From Bacillota bacterium (GTDB lineage: Bacteria; Bacillota; UBA4882; UBA8346): 5,124 nt of DNA. Location: positions 1 to 5,124 of the forward strand of contig JAEYRN010000083.1 of the NCBI GenBank assembly GCA_023435565.1, given 5' to 3'. Position numbers and translations under genes: made by a program. Of this stretch, positions 1 through 5,118 are shown in pieces; within the stretch, counting starts at the first letter, position 1; each line of letters opens with the position of its first letter. The notes under the pieces are model-generated. The model worked only from the letters and a program-made list of their open reading frames with translations. It ran no database searches and was not told where the DNA came from.

Positions 1-123
1 GATATTACGACTAAGACTGGAAAGAACTTATCAAAAATGATTAAAAGTCAACTCGAACAGTGGATTGCTGGTTTGCCTAATTATATCAAGGTTTATCTGC
101 TGATTTCTTGCTGCGAAAGTTGA
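1..123 (+). CDS. Possible 3' end of a gene cut by the window edge
   Basis: Frame 1 is open from the first base to a TGA at 121-123 (40 codons), while the other two forward frames hit stops within 40 bases. The translated end is lysine-rich, then has a short hydrophobic stretch (KVYLLISCCES) at the C-terminus. I do not recognise a family. Forty open codons in AT-rich DNA could arise by chance, so this is only a candidate partial CDS. No terminator follows it; the next element is the inverted repeat at 145-211. Confidence 0.35.
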   Translation, partial: DITTKTGKNLSKMIKSQLEQWIAGLPNYIKVYLLISCCES

Positions 124-144
124 GTTAGAAGAAATAAAATTCTT

Positions 145-211
145 TCTCTGTGCCTCTGCGTCTCTGTGGCTAATTAATTTTTTTGCCACGGAGACTTTTG
201 AAACATAGAGA
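145..211. repeat. Imperfect inverted repeat of the widespread 'HRDAEAQR' interspersed type
   Basis: Bases 160-170 (GTCTCTGTGGC) pair with 185-195 (GCCACGGAGAC) across a 14-base AT-rich loop, with one G-U wobble. The stem resumes after a 7x8 internal loop with 145-152 (TCTCTGTG) against 204-211 (CATAGAGA), again with one wobble. The reverse strand of the left arm translates to HRDAEAQRK. From memory, this phrase recurs in spurious small proteins of many unrelated bacteria because the DNA is an interspersed repeat. The arm asymmetry suggests an old copy. It lies 92 bases before the next start codon, so it could form a stem-loop in that gene's leader. Confidence 0.7.
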
Positions 212-250
212 TTTTTTATTTTTACACAGATCTTTATGAAATCTTTAAAA

Positions 251-280
251 TTATCATCTATCATTAAATACAGCTTTAAT
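251..280 (+). promoter_or_regulatory. Weak candidate promoter for the membrane methyltransferase gene
   Basis: TTATCA at 251-256 and TTTAAT at 275-280 are separated by 18 bases and would start transcription about 15-20 bases before the gene's start codon. This leaves little room for a leader. The alternative TTTACA (221-226)-N17-TTTAAA (244-249) is similarly weak. The whole stretch is AT-rich, so chance matches are expected. Confidence 0.22.
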
Positions 281-290
281 AATTCGATTG

Positions 291-296
291 AGGAGG
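291..296 (+). promoter_or_regulatory. Strong ribosome binding site AGGAGG
   Basis: A consensus AGGAGG lies 7 bases before the ATG at 304 and fixes that start for the membrane methyltransferase-like protein. Confidence 0.85.
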
Positions 297-303
297 AAAA
301 ATA

Positions 304-1446
304 ATGTCTAATTTTAACAACGGTAAAACCGTAAAGAGGACTTTTTGGGGGGCGGCGGCTTTTTACATACTGATTGCCTTTGAATTTTTCTATATGGCCA
401 GCCCCTTTGCGGCTTATTTTTATGCGGTCTACCAACCTGCTTTAAATTTTTTTAATGAAAGTCCGGTCTTAGCCGGACTGGTATCTTATTTTCTGCCCCA
501 TTTCAGCCAGACTTCATCGGCGCTGATTAATCTTCACAATGTTTTTGGGGCTATCTTGGCCTTCTTCGGTTTCCTGGGCTTCTGTGTCGGCGCCTGTCAG
601 GTATATTATCATAAACTCGCAAAAAAAGGCGCGGTGACCGGGGGTATTTATAACTATATCCGTCATCCCCAATACGCTTCCTTCATCATTTGCAGTTTCG
701 GCCTTCTCTTGTTATGGCCGCGTTATATTGTGCTTATTATGTTCATCACCATGTTATTCGCTTATTATTTTTTAGCAAAAGTCGAAGAAAAGGAATGTGA
801 GGCCAAATTCGGTCAATCTTATCTCGATTATAAAAACAAGACCGGAATGTTCTTCCCAGTCAAGTTCAATCCGACAAAAAGACTACCTAAACCGGAATTA
901 AAATTAAATAAGTTTTTATTAGGCTTAGGCCTGTACCTGTTAGCCCTGGCATTTTCCTTCAGTGTGGCGCTATGGTTAAACAATCTCACCTTTAACAATC
1001 TATATGCCTTTTACACGGATAATTCCGCCACTATCTCAGTGAATAAAATCGAATCGGCTAAACTAGAACGGATTATCAATCTCGTTTATGCTAACGAAGA
1101 AGTTAAAGCCAGTTTGAACAAGAAAATCACGGGCCTGGAACCCAAATTTCTCAACTACATCTTGTCCGGCCAATGGTATGTTCCGGAAGTGCCGATGAAC
1201 GATACCGGAACCAGAATCCGACACTCCTCTCCCTCAAACTATGATCGGAATTCGTACAAAATCATCTTCACTCAGGCAAAAATTAGGTCAAATGCGGACG
1301 CCAAGGGAATAGCGATCATTGAAAACATCCAAAAACGGGAGCCAATATTAGAAGTCTGGGTTGACCTTGCTGAAGGCAAAGTGGTAAAGATCCTGGATAT
1401 GCCGGCACAAATCGTGTATGATCAGATTCCGGTGGCGGTTTATTAA
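304..1446 (+). CDS. Multi-spanning membrane protein with ICMT/phospholipid methyltransferase-like core and unknown C-terminal domain
   Basis: This 380-residue protein starts at an ATG with AGGAGG 7 bases upstream. Hydrophobic segments lie at about residues 13-48, 54-66, 78-101 and 125-158 (probably a hairpin pair), and 203-226. Residues 113-124 read GGIYNYIRHPQY, and residues 161-173 carry the paired glutamates E161-E162 and a FGQSY motif. Together these are the signature of the isoprenylcysteine carboxyl methyltransferase / phospholipid methyltransferase membrane family, in which the RHPxY and EE motifs bind S-adenosylmethionine. The core ends at GMFFP (181-185). A further membrane helix (203-226) then leads to about 155 mostly soluble residues that I do not recognise; their end (EVWVDLAEGKVVKILDMP) faintly resembles a PepSY-like strand pattern. 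Stand-alone family members are usually near 150-250 residues, so this protein is extended at both ends. The substrate cannot be read from the sequence. It appears monocistronic, with a terminator 26 bases after its stop. Confidence 0.82.
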   Translation: MSNFNNGKTVKRTFWGAAAFYILIAFEFFYMASPFAAYFYAVYQPALNFFNESPVLAGLVSYFLPHFSQTSSALINLHNVFGAILAFFGFLGFCVGACQVYYHKLAKKGAVTGGIYNYIRHPQYASFIICSFGLLLLWPRYIVLIMFITMLFAYYFLAKVEEKECEAKFGQSYLDYKNKTGMFFPVKFNPTKRLPKPELKLNKFLLGLGLYLLALAFSFSVALWLNNLTFNNLYAFYTDNSATISVNKIESAKLERIINLVYANEEVKASLNKKITGLEPKFLNYILSGQWYVPEVPMNDTGTRIRHSSPSNYDRNSYKIIFTQAKIRSNADAKGIAIIENIQKREPILEVWVDLAEGKVVKILDMPAQIVYDQIPVAVY

Positions 1447-1471
1447 AATTTGATATAATTACTAATTAGAT

Positions 1472-1495
1472 GCTCGCTAAACGCGAGCTTTTTTT
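1472..1495 (+). terminator. Rho-independent terminator after the membrane methyltransferase gene
   Basis: GCTCGC (1472-1477) and GCGAGC (1483-1488) form a perfect 6-bp GC-rich stem around the loop TAAAC, followed at once by seven T (1489-1495). This is a textbook intrinsic terminator placed 26 bases after the stop codon. Confidence 0.9.
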
Positions 1496-1533
1496 ATGGC
1501 GATAAAATAAAAAAAGCAAAAATATTTGATTTT

Positions 1534-1562
1534 TTGTCACAATTATTTATTATAATTATACT
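1534..1562 (+). promoter_or_regulatory. Near-consensus promoter driving the decayed PaaX-like gene
   Basis: TTGTCA (1534-1539) and TATACT (1557-1562) are spaced by exactly 17 bases, each with one mismatch to the sigma-A consensus. Predicted transcription begins near 1569. A GGAG (1575-1578) follows 6 bases before a TTG start at 1585. The promoter and ribosome binding site look intact although the gene behind them is broken. Confidence 0.65.
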
Positions 1563-1584
1563 AATGCAATATATGGAGAATGTC

Positions 1585-2376
1585 TTGAAAAACACTATAT
1601 CAGGGCCAAACTAACAGCTTACCGTTTTGCCTCATTTCACCCCGGTTTTTGGGTCCGACCGCTGCTTCCTGAGAAAAGCTGGAAACCAAACTGGCCAAAA
1701 TCTTTAACATCATCATTGTCGGGTCATTCGGTTTGATTTTTACGATTATTCTTCGATTACGGAGATTAAGACCCTTTGGGATTTCGTACGGATTAACGAC
1801 AGCTTTCGGGAAGCTTTAAATTTTATTAAAACAAGTTTTGCCGGCTATCAAAACCTTAAACCCGTCGAGGCCTTGGTTGAACGGATGACTATAAGTGACA
1901 AAATAGTGCAAGCCATGGAAAAAGACCCTCAGTTACCGGAGGTCTTTCTACCCCCATACTGGTTGGGAAAAGAATTAAAGGAACAATTTCAAAATTGGGA
2001 CCGGATGATGGCTGAAAAAGCCGAACCTTACGTAACGTCTTTTGTAACGCATAGAAGGGTTATTCAAAATCAAAATTTTATAAAGGAATTCGGAATTACT
2101 GATTTTATTGAACAACAAAATAAACGAATGAATCTCCTCCAAACCATGCTTGAATCTTTTGATGATGGGAGTTGTAAAAGCTTTTACTGTTTAGCAACTA
2201 CATTACTTTCCCTTAAAAGTTTGGATGAATCGTTATTAAAGGCAGATAAGGTAATAAAAGAGAAGTCTGTTGATAAAGACGATTTAAAAAGTAAAGCAAA
2301 AATAATGAAAGAAATTTTAAATCAATTTGCTGGAGAAGAAAATCAAGAGTTAAGATTAAGGAAAGTAAAGAAATAG
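1585..2376 (+). pseudogene. Decayed, chimeric PaaX-family transcriptional regulator
   Basis: A TTG (or ATG 1573) start opens a frame reading MKNTISGPN that stops at 1612-1614. PaaX-like sequence then continues in the other frames: about 1602-1680 in frame 3 (AKLTAYRFASFHPGFWVRPL), about 1680-1740 in frame 2 (KLAKIFNIIIVGSFGLIF), then frame 1 from about 1741. In frame 1, LWDFVRINDSFREALNFI and KDPQLPEVFLPPYWLGKEL (1918-1974) closely match the C-terminal domain of PaaX, where KDPLLPEELLPAHWAG occupies the same place in the E. coli protein as I remember it. Each frame step fits loss of one base. The winged-helix DNA-binding half of PaaX (well over 100 residues) is absent. The longest intact part is 1873-2376 (TTG or ATG 1885), which lacks a suitable ribosome binding site. 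From about 2050 the protein (THRRVIQNQNF to RLRKVKK, with C101 and C106) no longer resembles PaaX and is more AT- and lysine-rich, so it may belong to another gene. It meets the radical SAM gene tail to tail, 13 bases apart, with no terminator visible. Confidence 0.65.
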
Positions 2377-2389
2377 TATTGTTATCTAA

Positions 2390-3880
2390 TCAACTTTCCA
2401 ACTGATATTCACCGAATATTTTCCGGAAATGAAATCCGTATATCGCGCACTCTACCGCTAACGGAAACAATCGCGGCTTAGTAAATAGAGACCACCCCAA
2501 TAGTTTCCAATAATGCTTCCATTCTTCTCCTAAAATTCCAATCTGGATAATCGACCTAAAAAAAGCAGCCAAATCGCGCCAGCTAAGGTGAATTGTTTTT
2601 TGGGGAAAAGGCCGGTATTCTTTTAAAAACTCCCTCACCCTACTATAAAAATAGTCTGGCGAGTAAATGGTAGTGACCAGCTTCTTATAGCCGTTAATTA
2701 AATTCTCCCGGGGCATCTTCGGGATGAAGTTTATCGCCAAATCAGTATTATTACCGCTTCCGCTCCTTATGATCCTGTCCTCACTAGCCAAACGCTGGTA
2801 AAGCTTGGTACCCCGCATTACATTCAAAATACCGACCATGGCGGTAACAATTCCGCTTTTTTGGATGAATTCAATTTGTTTTTCAAAGATCGAGAGCGGG
2901 TCTTGATCAAAGCCAACTATAAAACCGCCTTGCACCTGCAATCCGTAACGTTGTATTTTTTTTACGGCTGCTACCAGATCGCGGCGTTTGTTTTGATATT
3001 TGCCGCATTCCGTTAAACTCTCCTCACAAGGAGTTTCAATACCAATAAAGATCATATTAAAACCAACCCGGACCATCATCTCAAGTAATTCATCATCATC
3101 AGCAAGGTTGATAGAGGTTTGCGTATAAAAAGAAAATGGATAACGGTGTTCAACCATCCATTCCTCCATTGCCGGTAGAATCTCCTCTTTCAATTTCTTT
3201 TGATTTCCGATTAGGTTATCGTCAACGATAAATACATTCCCTCTCCACCCATGTAAATATAAACTATCAAGCTCATCCAGTAGTTGAACTTTACTCTTAG
3301 TACGGGGCTTACGGCCGTATAACGCCGTAATATCGCAAAAGTCGCATTCAAAAGGACAGCCTCGCGAGTACTGGATACACATGGAAACATATTTCCGGAG
3401 GTCCACCAGATCCCAACTGGGTATAGGAGTCAAAGCAAGGTCGGCCCAGCCTTCGGCAGAATAAATATGACGCGTAGTATTATGATCCAAATCTTTTAGA
3501 AAATTTGGCAATGTAAGTTCAGCTTCATTGAGCACTAAGTAATCAATATCGGGAAAATTTTCCGGCTCGGAGGTGAACAACGGACCGCCGCCTACCGTTT
3601 TAACGCCCTTTTTTTTACAATGCTCAATTACCTTTTTGACCGACTCCTTTTGAACGGCCATGGCGCTGATAAATACATAATCGGCCCATTGCAAGTCGGA
3701 ATCGGTTAAAGGCGTTACATTCATGTCGAGCAACCGCTGCTCCCATTCGGCGGGCAACAAGGCCGCCACGGTTAACAATCCCAAAGGGGGGTTGGTCGCC
3801 GCTTTATAAATGAATTTCAAAGCATGCTTAAAACTCCAAAAAGTATCGGGGTAGCGGGGATAAATCAATAAAACTTTCAT
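2390..3880 (-). CDS. B12-binding-domain radical SAM protein (DUF4070 type)
   Basis: This 496-residue protein starts at an ATG (complement 3878-3880) with GAGGA 6 bases upstream. Residues 1-135 form a Rossmann-like B12-binding domain: the start KVLLIYPRYPDTFWSFKHAL, then GGGPLFTSEPENFP at 97-110. There is no DxHxxG motif, so cobalamin, if bound, would not be held by the usual lower-ligand histidine. Residues 170-194 carry YSRGCPFECDFCD, the CxxxCxxC cluster (C175, C179, C182) that binds the 4Fe-4S cluster and cleaves S-adenosylmethionine. The barrel continues with FIVDDN (217-222), FIGIETP (278-284) and GGFIVGFD (318-325). The rest, to 496, fits the DUF4070 extension. Related enzymes include methylases of hopanoids and bacteriochlorophylls, but this subgroup is of unknown substrate. 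The length is typical and no break is visible. It lies 75 bases behind the HxlR regulator on the same strand, with its own candidate promoter. Family assignment is firm; a methyltransferase role is inference. Confidence 0.92.
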   Translation of the reverse strand: MKVLLIYPRYPDTFWSFKHALKFIYKAATNPPLGLLTVAALLPAEWEQRLLDMNVTPLTDSDLQWADYVFISAMAVQKESVKKVIEHCKKKGVKTVGGGPLFTSEPENFPDIDYLVLNEAELTLPNFLKDLDHNTTRHIYSAEGWADLALTPIPSWDLVDLRKYVSMCIQYSRGCPFECDFCDITALYGRKPRTKSKVQLLDELDSLYLHGWRGNVFIVDDNLIGNQKKLKEEILPAMEEWMVEHRYPFSFYTQTSINLADDDELLEMMVRVGFNMIFIGIETPCEESLTECGKYQNKRRDLVAAVKKIQRYGLQVQGGFIVGFDQDPLSIFEKQIEFIQKSGIVTAMVGILNVMRGTKLYQRLASEDRIIRSGSGNNTDLAINFIPKMPRENLINGYKKLVTTIYSPDYFYSRVREFLKEYRPFPQKTIHLSWRDLAAFFRSIIQIGILGEEWKHYWKLLGWSLFTKPRLFPLAVECAIYGFHFRKIFGEYQLES

Positions 3881-3908
3881 AGGCCGTCCTCACTTTAAAA
3901 AAAATATT

Positions 3909-3934
3909 TAACCATAGTATTTATCACCATACTA
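3909..3934. promoter_or_regulatory. Candidate operator at the radical SAM promoter
   Basis: TAGTAT (3915-3920) and ATACTA (3929-3934) are a perfect 6-bp inverted repeat with an 8-base centre, covering the -10 element and predicted start of the radical SAM gene. TAACCATAG (3909-3917) overlaps its left arm and nearly repeats TAACCCATAG found on the reverse strand at 4313-4322 in the regulator's own promoter. A dyad over -10/+1 fits a repressor site; the HxlR protein next door is the obvious candidate, but binding is inferred. Confidence 0.4.
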
Positions 3935-3955
3935 GCATTTATTATTAAAATGTAA
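3929..3955 (-). promoter_or_regulatory. Candidate extended -10 promoter of the radical SAM gene
   Basis: Read on the reverse strand, TTACAT (3950-3955) is followed after 15 bases by TAGTAT (3929-3934), which is preceded by TGC, giving an extended -10 element TGCTAGTAT. The -35 spacing is short, but an extended -10 tolerates that. Transcription would begin near 3922, leaving a leader of about 40 bases. Because no terminator separates this gene from the regulator upstream, read-through is also possible. Confidence 0.45.
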
Positions 3956-4285
3956 TTATTTTTGATCTGCCACCTTAACTTTATATTCTTCTCCCCACTC
4001 ATGCATAGCATCGAGGACCGGTTTAAGACTTAAACCAAGTTCAGTAAGGGAATACTCCACTTTTGGCGGTACTACGGCATAAACCTTACGCTCGATAAGC
4101 CCGTCATTTTCCATCGCCCGAAGTTGCTGTGTAAGGACTTTTTGGCTGATTGAACTTATTGATTTTTTTAATTCCCCAAAACGTTTTGTACCTTTAATAA
4201 GGTCTCTTAGTATTAACACCTTCCACTTGTCCCCTATAATTAGTAGTGTTACTTCTACCGGGCATGAAGACAGTTCCTTTTTCAA
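3956..4285 (-). CDS. HxlR-family winged-helix transcriptional regulator
   Basis: This 109-residue protein has the usual HxlR length. It opens with a cysteine at position 8 in SSCPVEVTLLIIGDKWKVLIL. Known redox-sensing members such as YodB and HypR of Bacillus use this N-terminal cysteine to sense quinones, diamide or other electrophiles. The recognition region is FGELKKSISSISQKVLTQQLRAMENDGLI in two parts (about residues 36-64), followed by a wing (65-84, ERKVYAVVPPKVEYSLTELG) and a C-terminal dimerisation helix. The start is a TTG (complement 4283-4285). No in-frame ATG exists nearby, and an in-frame TAA lies three codons upstream. A full AAGGAGG (complement of 4297-4303) sits 11 bases before it, a rather long spacing. 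It is divergent from the flavoprotein gene at 4420, a common arrangement for HxlR regulators and their targets, and upstream of the radical SAM gene on the same strand. The effector is unknown. Confidence 0.93.
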   Translation of the reverse strand: MKKELSSCPVEVTLLIIGDKWKVLILRDLIKGTKRFGELKKSISSISQKVLTQQLRAMENDGLIERKVYAVVPPKVEYSLTELGLSLKPVLDAMHEWGEEYKVKVADQK

Positions 4286-4308
4286 ATAACCTTATACCTC
4301 CTTAATAG

Positions 4309-4322
4309 TAACCTATGGGTTA
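4309..4322. promoter_or_regulatory. Candidate HxlR autoregulatory operator
   Basis: TAACC (4309-4313) and GGTTA (4318-4322) form a perfect inverted repeat around TATG, flanked by two direct copies of TAGTA (4306-4310 and 4321-4325) 15 bases apart. It covers the predicted +1 of the regulator gene and touches its -10, the expected place for autorepression. The size (a short dyad near 14-20 bases) fits HxlR operators in general. Confidence 0.5.
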
Positions 4323-4330
4323 GTATAACA
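4322..4330 (-). promoter_or_regulatory. Extended -10 promoter of the HxlR gene
   Basis: On the reverse strand TGTTATACT is an extended -10 (TGn plus TATACT at 4322-4327). The -35 region near 4345-4350 (CGCAAG) is poor. Transcription would begin near 4315, giving a short leader that still contains the AAGGAGG. Confidence 0.5.
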
Positions 4331-4345
4331 CTTATTTGTGCTTAC

Positions 4346-4374
4346 TTGCGAAAATATACTATTGAAATTATTAT
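4346..4374 (+). promoter_or_regulatory. Candidate promoter of the flavin-binding protein gene
   Basis: TTGCGA (4346-4351) and TATTAT (4369-4374) are spaced by 17 bases and predict a start near 4381. The motif ACCTATCGG (4377-4385) sits right over this start and resembles ACCTATGGG in the regulator's operator at 4311-4319, so the same protein may bind here. Confidence 0.45.
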
Positions 4375-4419
4375 ATACCTATCGGCAATAAGTATCAATT
4401 ATTCCAAAGAGGTGTCAAA

Positions 4420-4827
4420 ATGAATGAAGTAATCAATTTTTTAAATGAAAATCCGATCCATTATTTAGCTACGACAGATAAAGAAGGCAATCCTAAGGTA
4501 CGTCCTTTCAAGTTCATGCTCGAAAAAGATGGGAAACTTTTCTTTTGTACTTCAAATCAAAAAGAAGTTTACCAGGAGATTAGTAATAATCCCAACTTAG
4601 AGCTTTGTGTTTGTTCACCAAAATATCAGTGGATTAGGTTATCCGGTAAAGCCGTTTTTTCGAATGACTTGACTGTTAAAACTCGGATACTTGAAGCTAA
4701 CCCATTAATTAAATCAATTTATAAAGTACCCGACAATCCTATATTTGAAATTTTCTATCTTGAGAACGCCAAAGCTGTAATAGCCGATTTCTCCGGGCAA
4801 CCGCCCAGAAATATTAATCTTAATTAA
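4420..4827 (+). CDS. Pyridoxamine 5'-phosphate oxidase-family flavin-binding split-barrel protein
   Basis: This 135-residue protein starts at an ATG with AGAGGTG 5-7 bases upstream. It has the compact split-barrel layout: a first helix (1-11), strand HYLATTDKEGNPKVRPF (14-30) whose PxVRPF segment with R29 normally contacts FMN phosphate, strand GKLFFCTSNQKEVYQEI (38-54) with K48 in the usual FMN-contacting place, then ELCVCSP (61-67), WIRLSGKAVF (71-80) and a C-terminal strand pair. Proteins of this short type bind FMN (sometimes F420 or haem) and act as small reductases; they are not the vitamin B6 enzyme PdxH, which is longer. Divergent transcription from an HxlR regulator suggests an inducible flavoprotein in electrophile or redox stress, which is an inference. 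Cysteines at 43, 63 and 65 are visible, but I assign them no role. No frameshift is seen. Confidence 0.9.
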   Translation: MNEVINFLNENPIHYLATTDKEGNPKVRPFKFMLEKDGKLFFCTSNQKEVYQEISNNPNLELCVCSPKYQWIRLSGKAVFSNDLTVKTRILEANPLIKSIYKVPDNPIFEIFYLENAKAVIADFSGQPPRNINLN

Positions 4828-4876
4828 GTCCTAGTTGGTTTATTAGATAATTTACTCACCGGCGCGCGTGTTTTTA

Positions 4877-4896
4877 GGGACCTTGCGCAAGGTCCC
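4877..4896. repeat. Perfect 20-base GC-rich palindrome
   Basis: GGGACCTTGC followed by GCAAGGTCCC is an exact 10+10 palindrome with no spacer, 49 bases after the flavoprotein stop. It is preceded by TTTTTA but followed by CAAGAC, so neither strand has the T-run of an intrinsic terminator. As RNA it would fold into a strong hairpin with a small loop and could act as a 3' end stabiliser or weak terminator. Confidence 0.6.
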
Positions 4897-4928
4897 CAAG
4901 ACAAAATCCTTTATTTAATTATTATTTA

Positions 4929-4952
4929 AATATGACAGGCTGTTGTCATATT
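4929..4952. promoter_or_regulatory. 9-bp inverted repeat, candidate operator
   Basis: AATATGACA (4929-4937) and TGTCATATT (4944-4952) are exact reverse complements around GGCTGT. The dyad contains TTGTCA (4943-4948) and sits just upstream of an extended -10 (TGTTACAAT, 4958-4966). Its size and position suggest a protein-binding site controlling transcription toward the right edge. No T-run follows, so it is not a terminator. Confidence 0.45.
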
Positions 4953-4957
4953 ATAAA

Positions 4958-4966
4958 TGTTACAAT
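4958..4966 (+). promoter_or_regulatory. Candidate extended -10 element toward the right edge
   Basis: TGTTACAAT is a TGn plus TACAAT extended -10. The nearest -35-like hexamer, TTGTCA at 4943-4948, is only 12 bases away, so this would depend on the extended element. Transcription would begin near 4973 and run through the AAGGAG at 4991-4996. Confidence 0.35.
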
Positions 4967-5003
4967 TCTGACGATGGACTATAAATTTGTAAGGAGAAAT
5001 AGC

Positions 5004-5024
5004 GTGAAAAATTCCATAAATTGA
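5004..5024 (+). other. Six-codon reading frame behind a strong ribosome binding site
   Basis: AAGGAG (4991-4996) lies 7 bases before a GTG at 5004, which opens MKNSIN and stops at TGA 5022-5024. It may be a leader peptide upstream of the nested inverted repeats at 5041-5085 or the surviving 5' end of a lost gene. A neighbouring frame stays open to about 5065 (ending KKGRTKLRPLKA) without its own start, which slightly favours a broken gene. No conserved family can be recognised in so short a peptide. Confidence 0.3.
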
Positions 5025-5040
5025 CGAAAAAAGGGCGCAC

Positions 5041-5085
5041 TAAACTAAGGCCTTTAAAGGCCTAAAAAAATCTAGCCTTAGTTTA
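5041..5085. repeat. Nested inverted repeats with mutually exclusive pairings
   Basis: TAAACTAAGGC (5041-5051) is the exact reverse complement of GCCTTAGTTTA (5075-5085). Overlapping the left arm is a separate perfect 16-base palindrome AGGCCTTTAAAGGCCT (5048-5063). The outer stem and the inner hairpin share bases 5048-5051, so they compete at the stem base. An A-run (5064-5070) follows the inner palindrome; on the reverse strand this is a T-run, but it precedes the hairpin, so no terminator is formed in either direction. Confidence 0.6.
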
Positions 5086-5100
5086 AGCCACAGAAATATC

Positions 5101-5118
5101 GGTATCTTTTATAATACC
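5101..5118. repeat. Short inverted repeat overlapping a TATAAT
   Basis: GGTAT (5101-5105) and ATACC (5114-5118) are reverse complements around an 8-base AT-rich loop that contains TATAAT (5110-5115). It may be a promoter -10 with an operator for a gene beyond the right edge, but no good -35 is visible (GCCACA lies 17 bases upstream). Confidence 0.25.

Noticed and set aside
31..435. 134-codon reverse-strand open frame
   Set aside because: It runs through the inverted repeat (source of its HRDAEAQR phrase), the ribosome binding site and the 5' part of the real gene on the other strand, and has no ribosome binding site of its own.
1452..1459. Extended -10 motif TGATATAAT just after the membrane methyltransferase gene
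   Set aside because: It matches an extended -10 exactly but lies directly before the terminator at 1472-1495, so any transcript would be about 25-30 bases, and no -35 is seen. Probably chance in AT-rich DNA.
1682..1774. A small single-helix membrane protein in frame 2 (KIFNIIIVGSFGLIF)
   Set aside because: It has no start codon or ribosome binding site, and the hydrophobic stretch fits a core strand/helix of the PaaX-like domain between the flanking frame segments.
1873..2376. An intact 167-residue hypothetical gene starting at TTG 1873
   Set aside because: The GAGG nearby is only 2 bases from the TTG and 14 from ATG 1885, and the same frame is open and PaaX-like far upstream, so this is better read as the intact part of a broken gene.
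5041..5085. Intrinsic terminator
   Set aside because: Neither the outer stem nor the inner palindrome is followed by a T-run on either strand.
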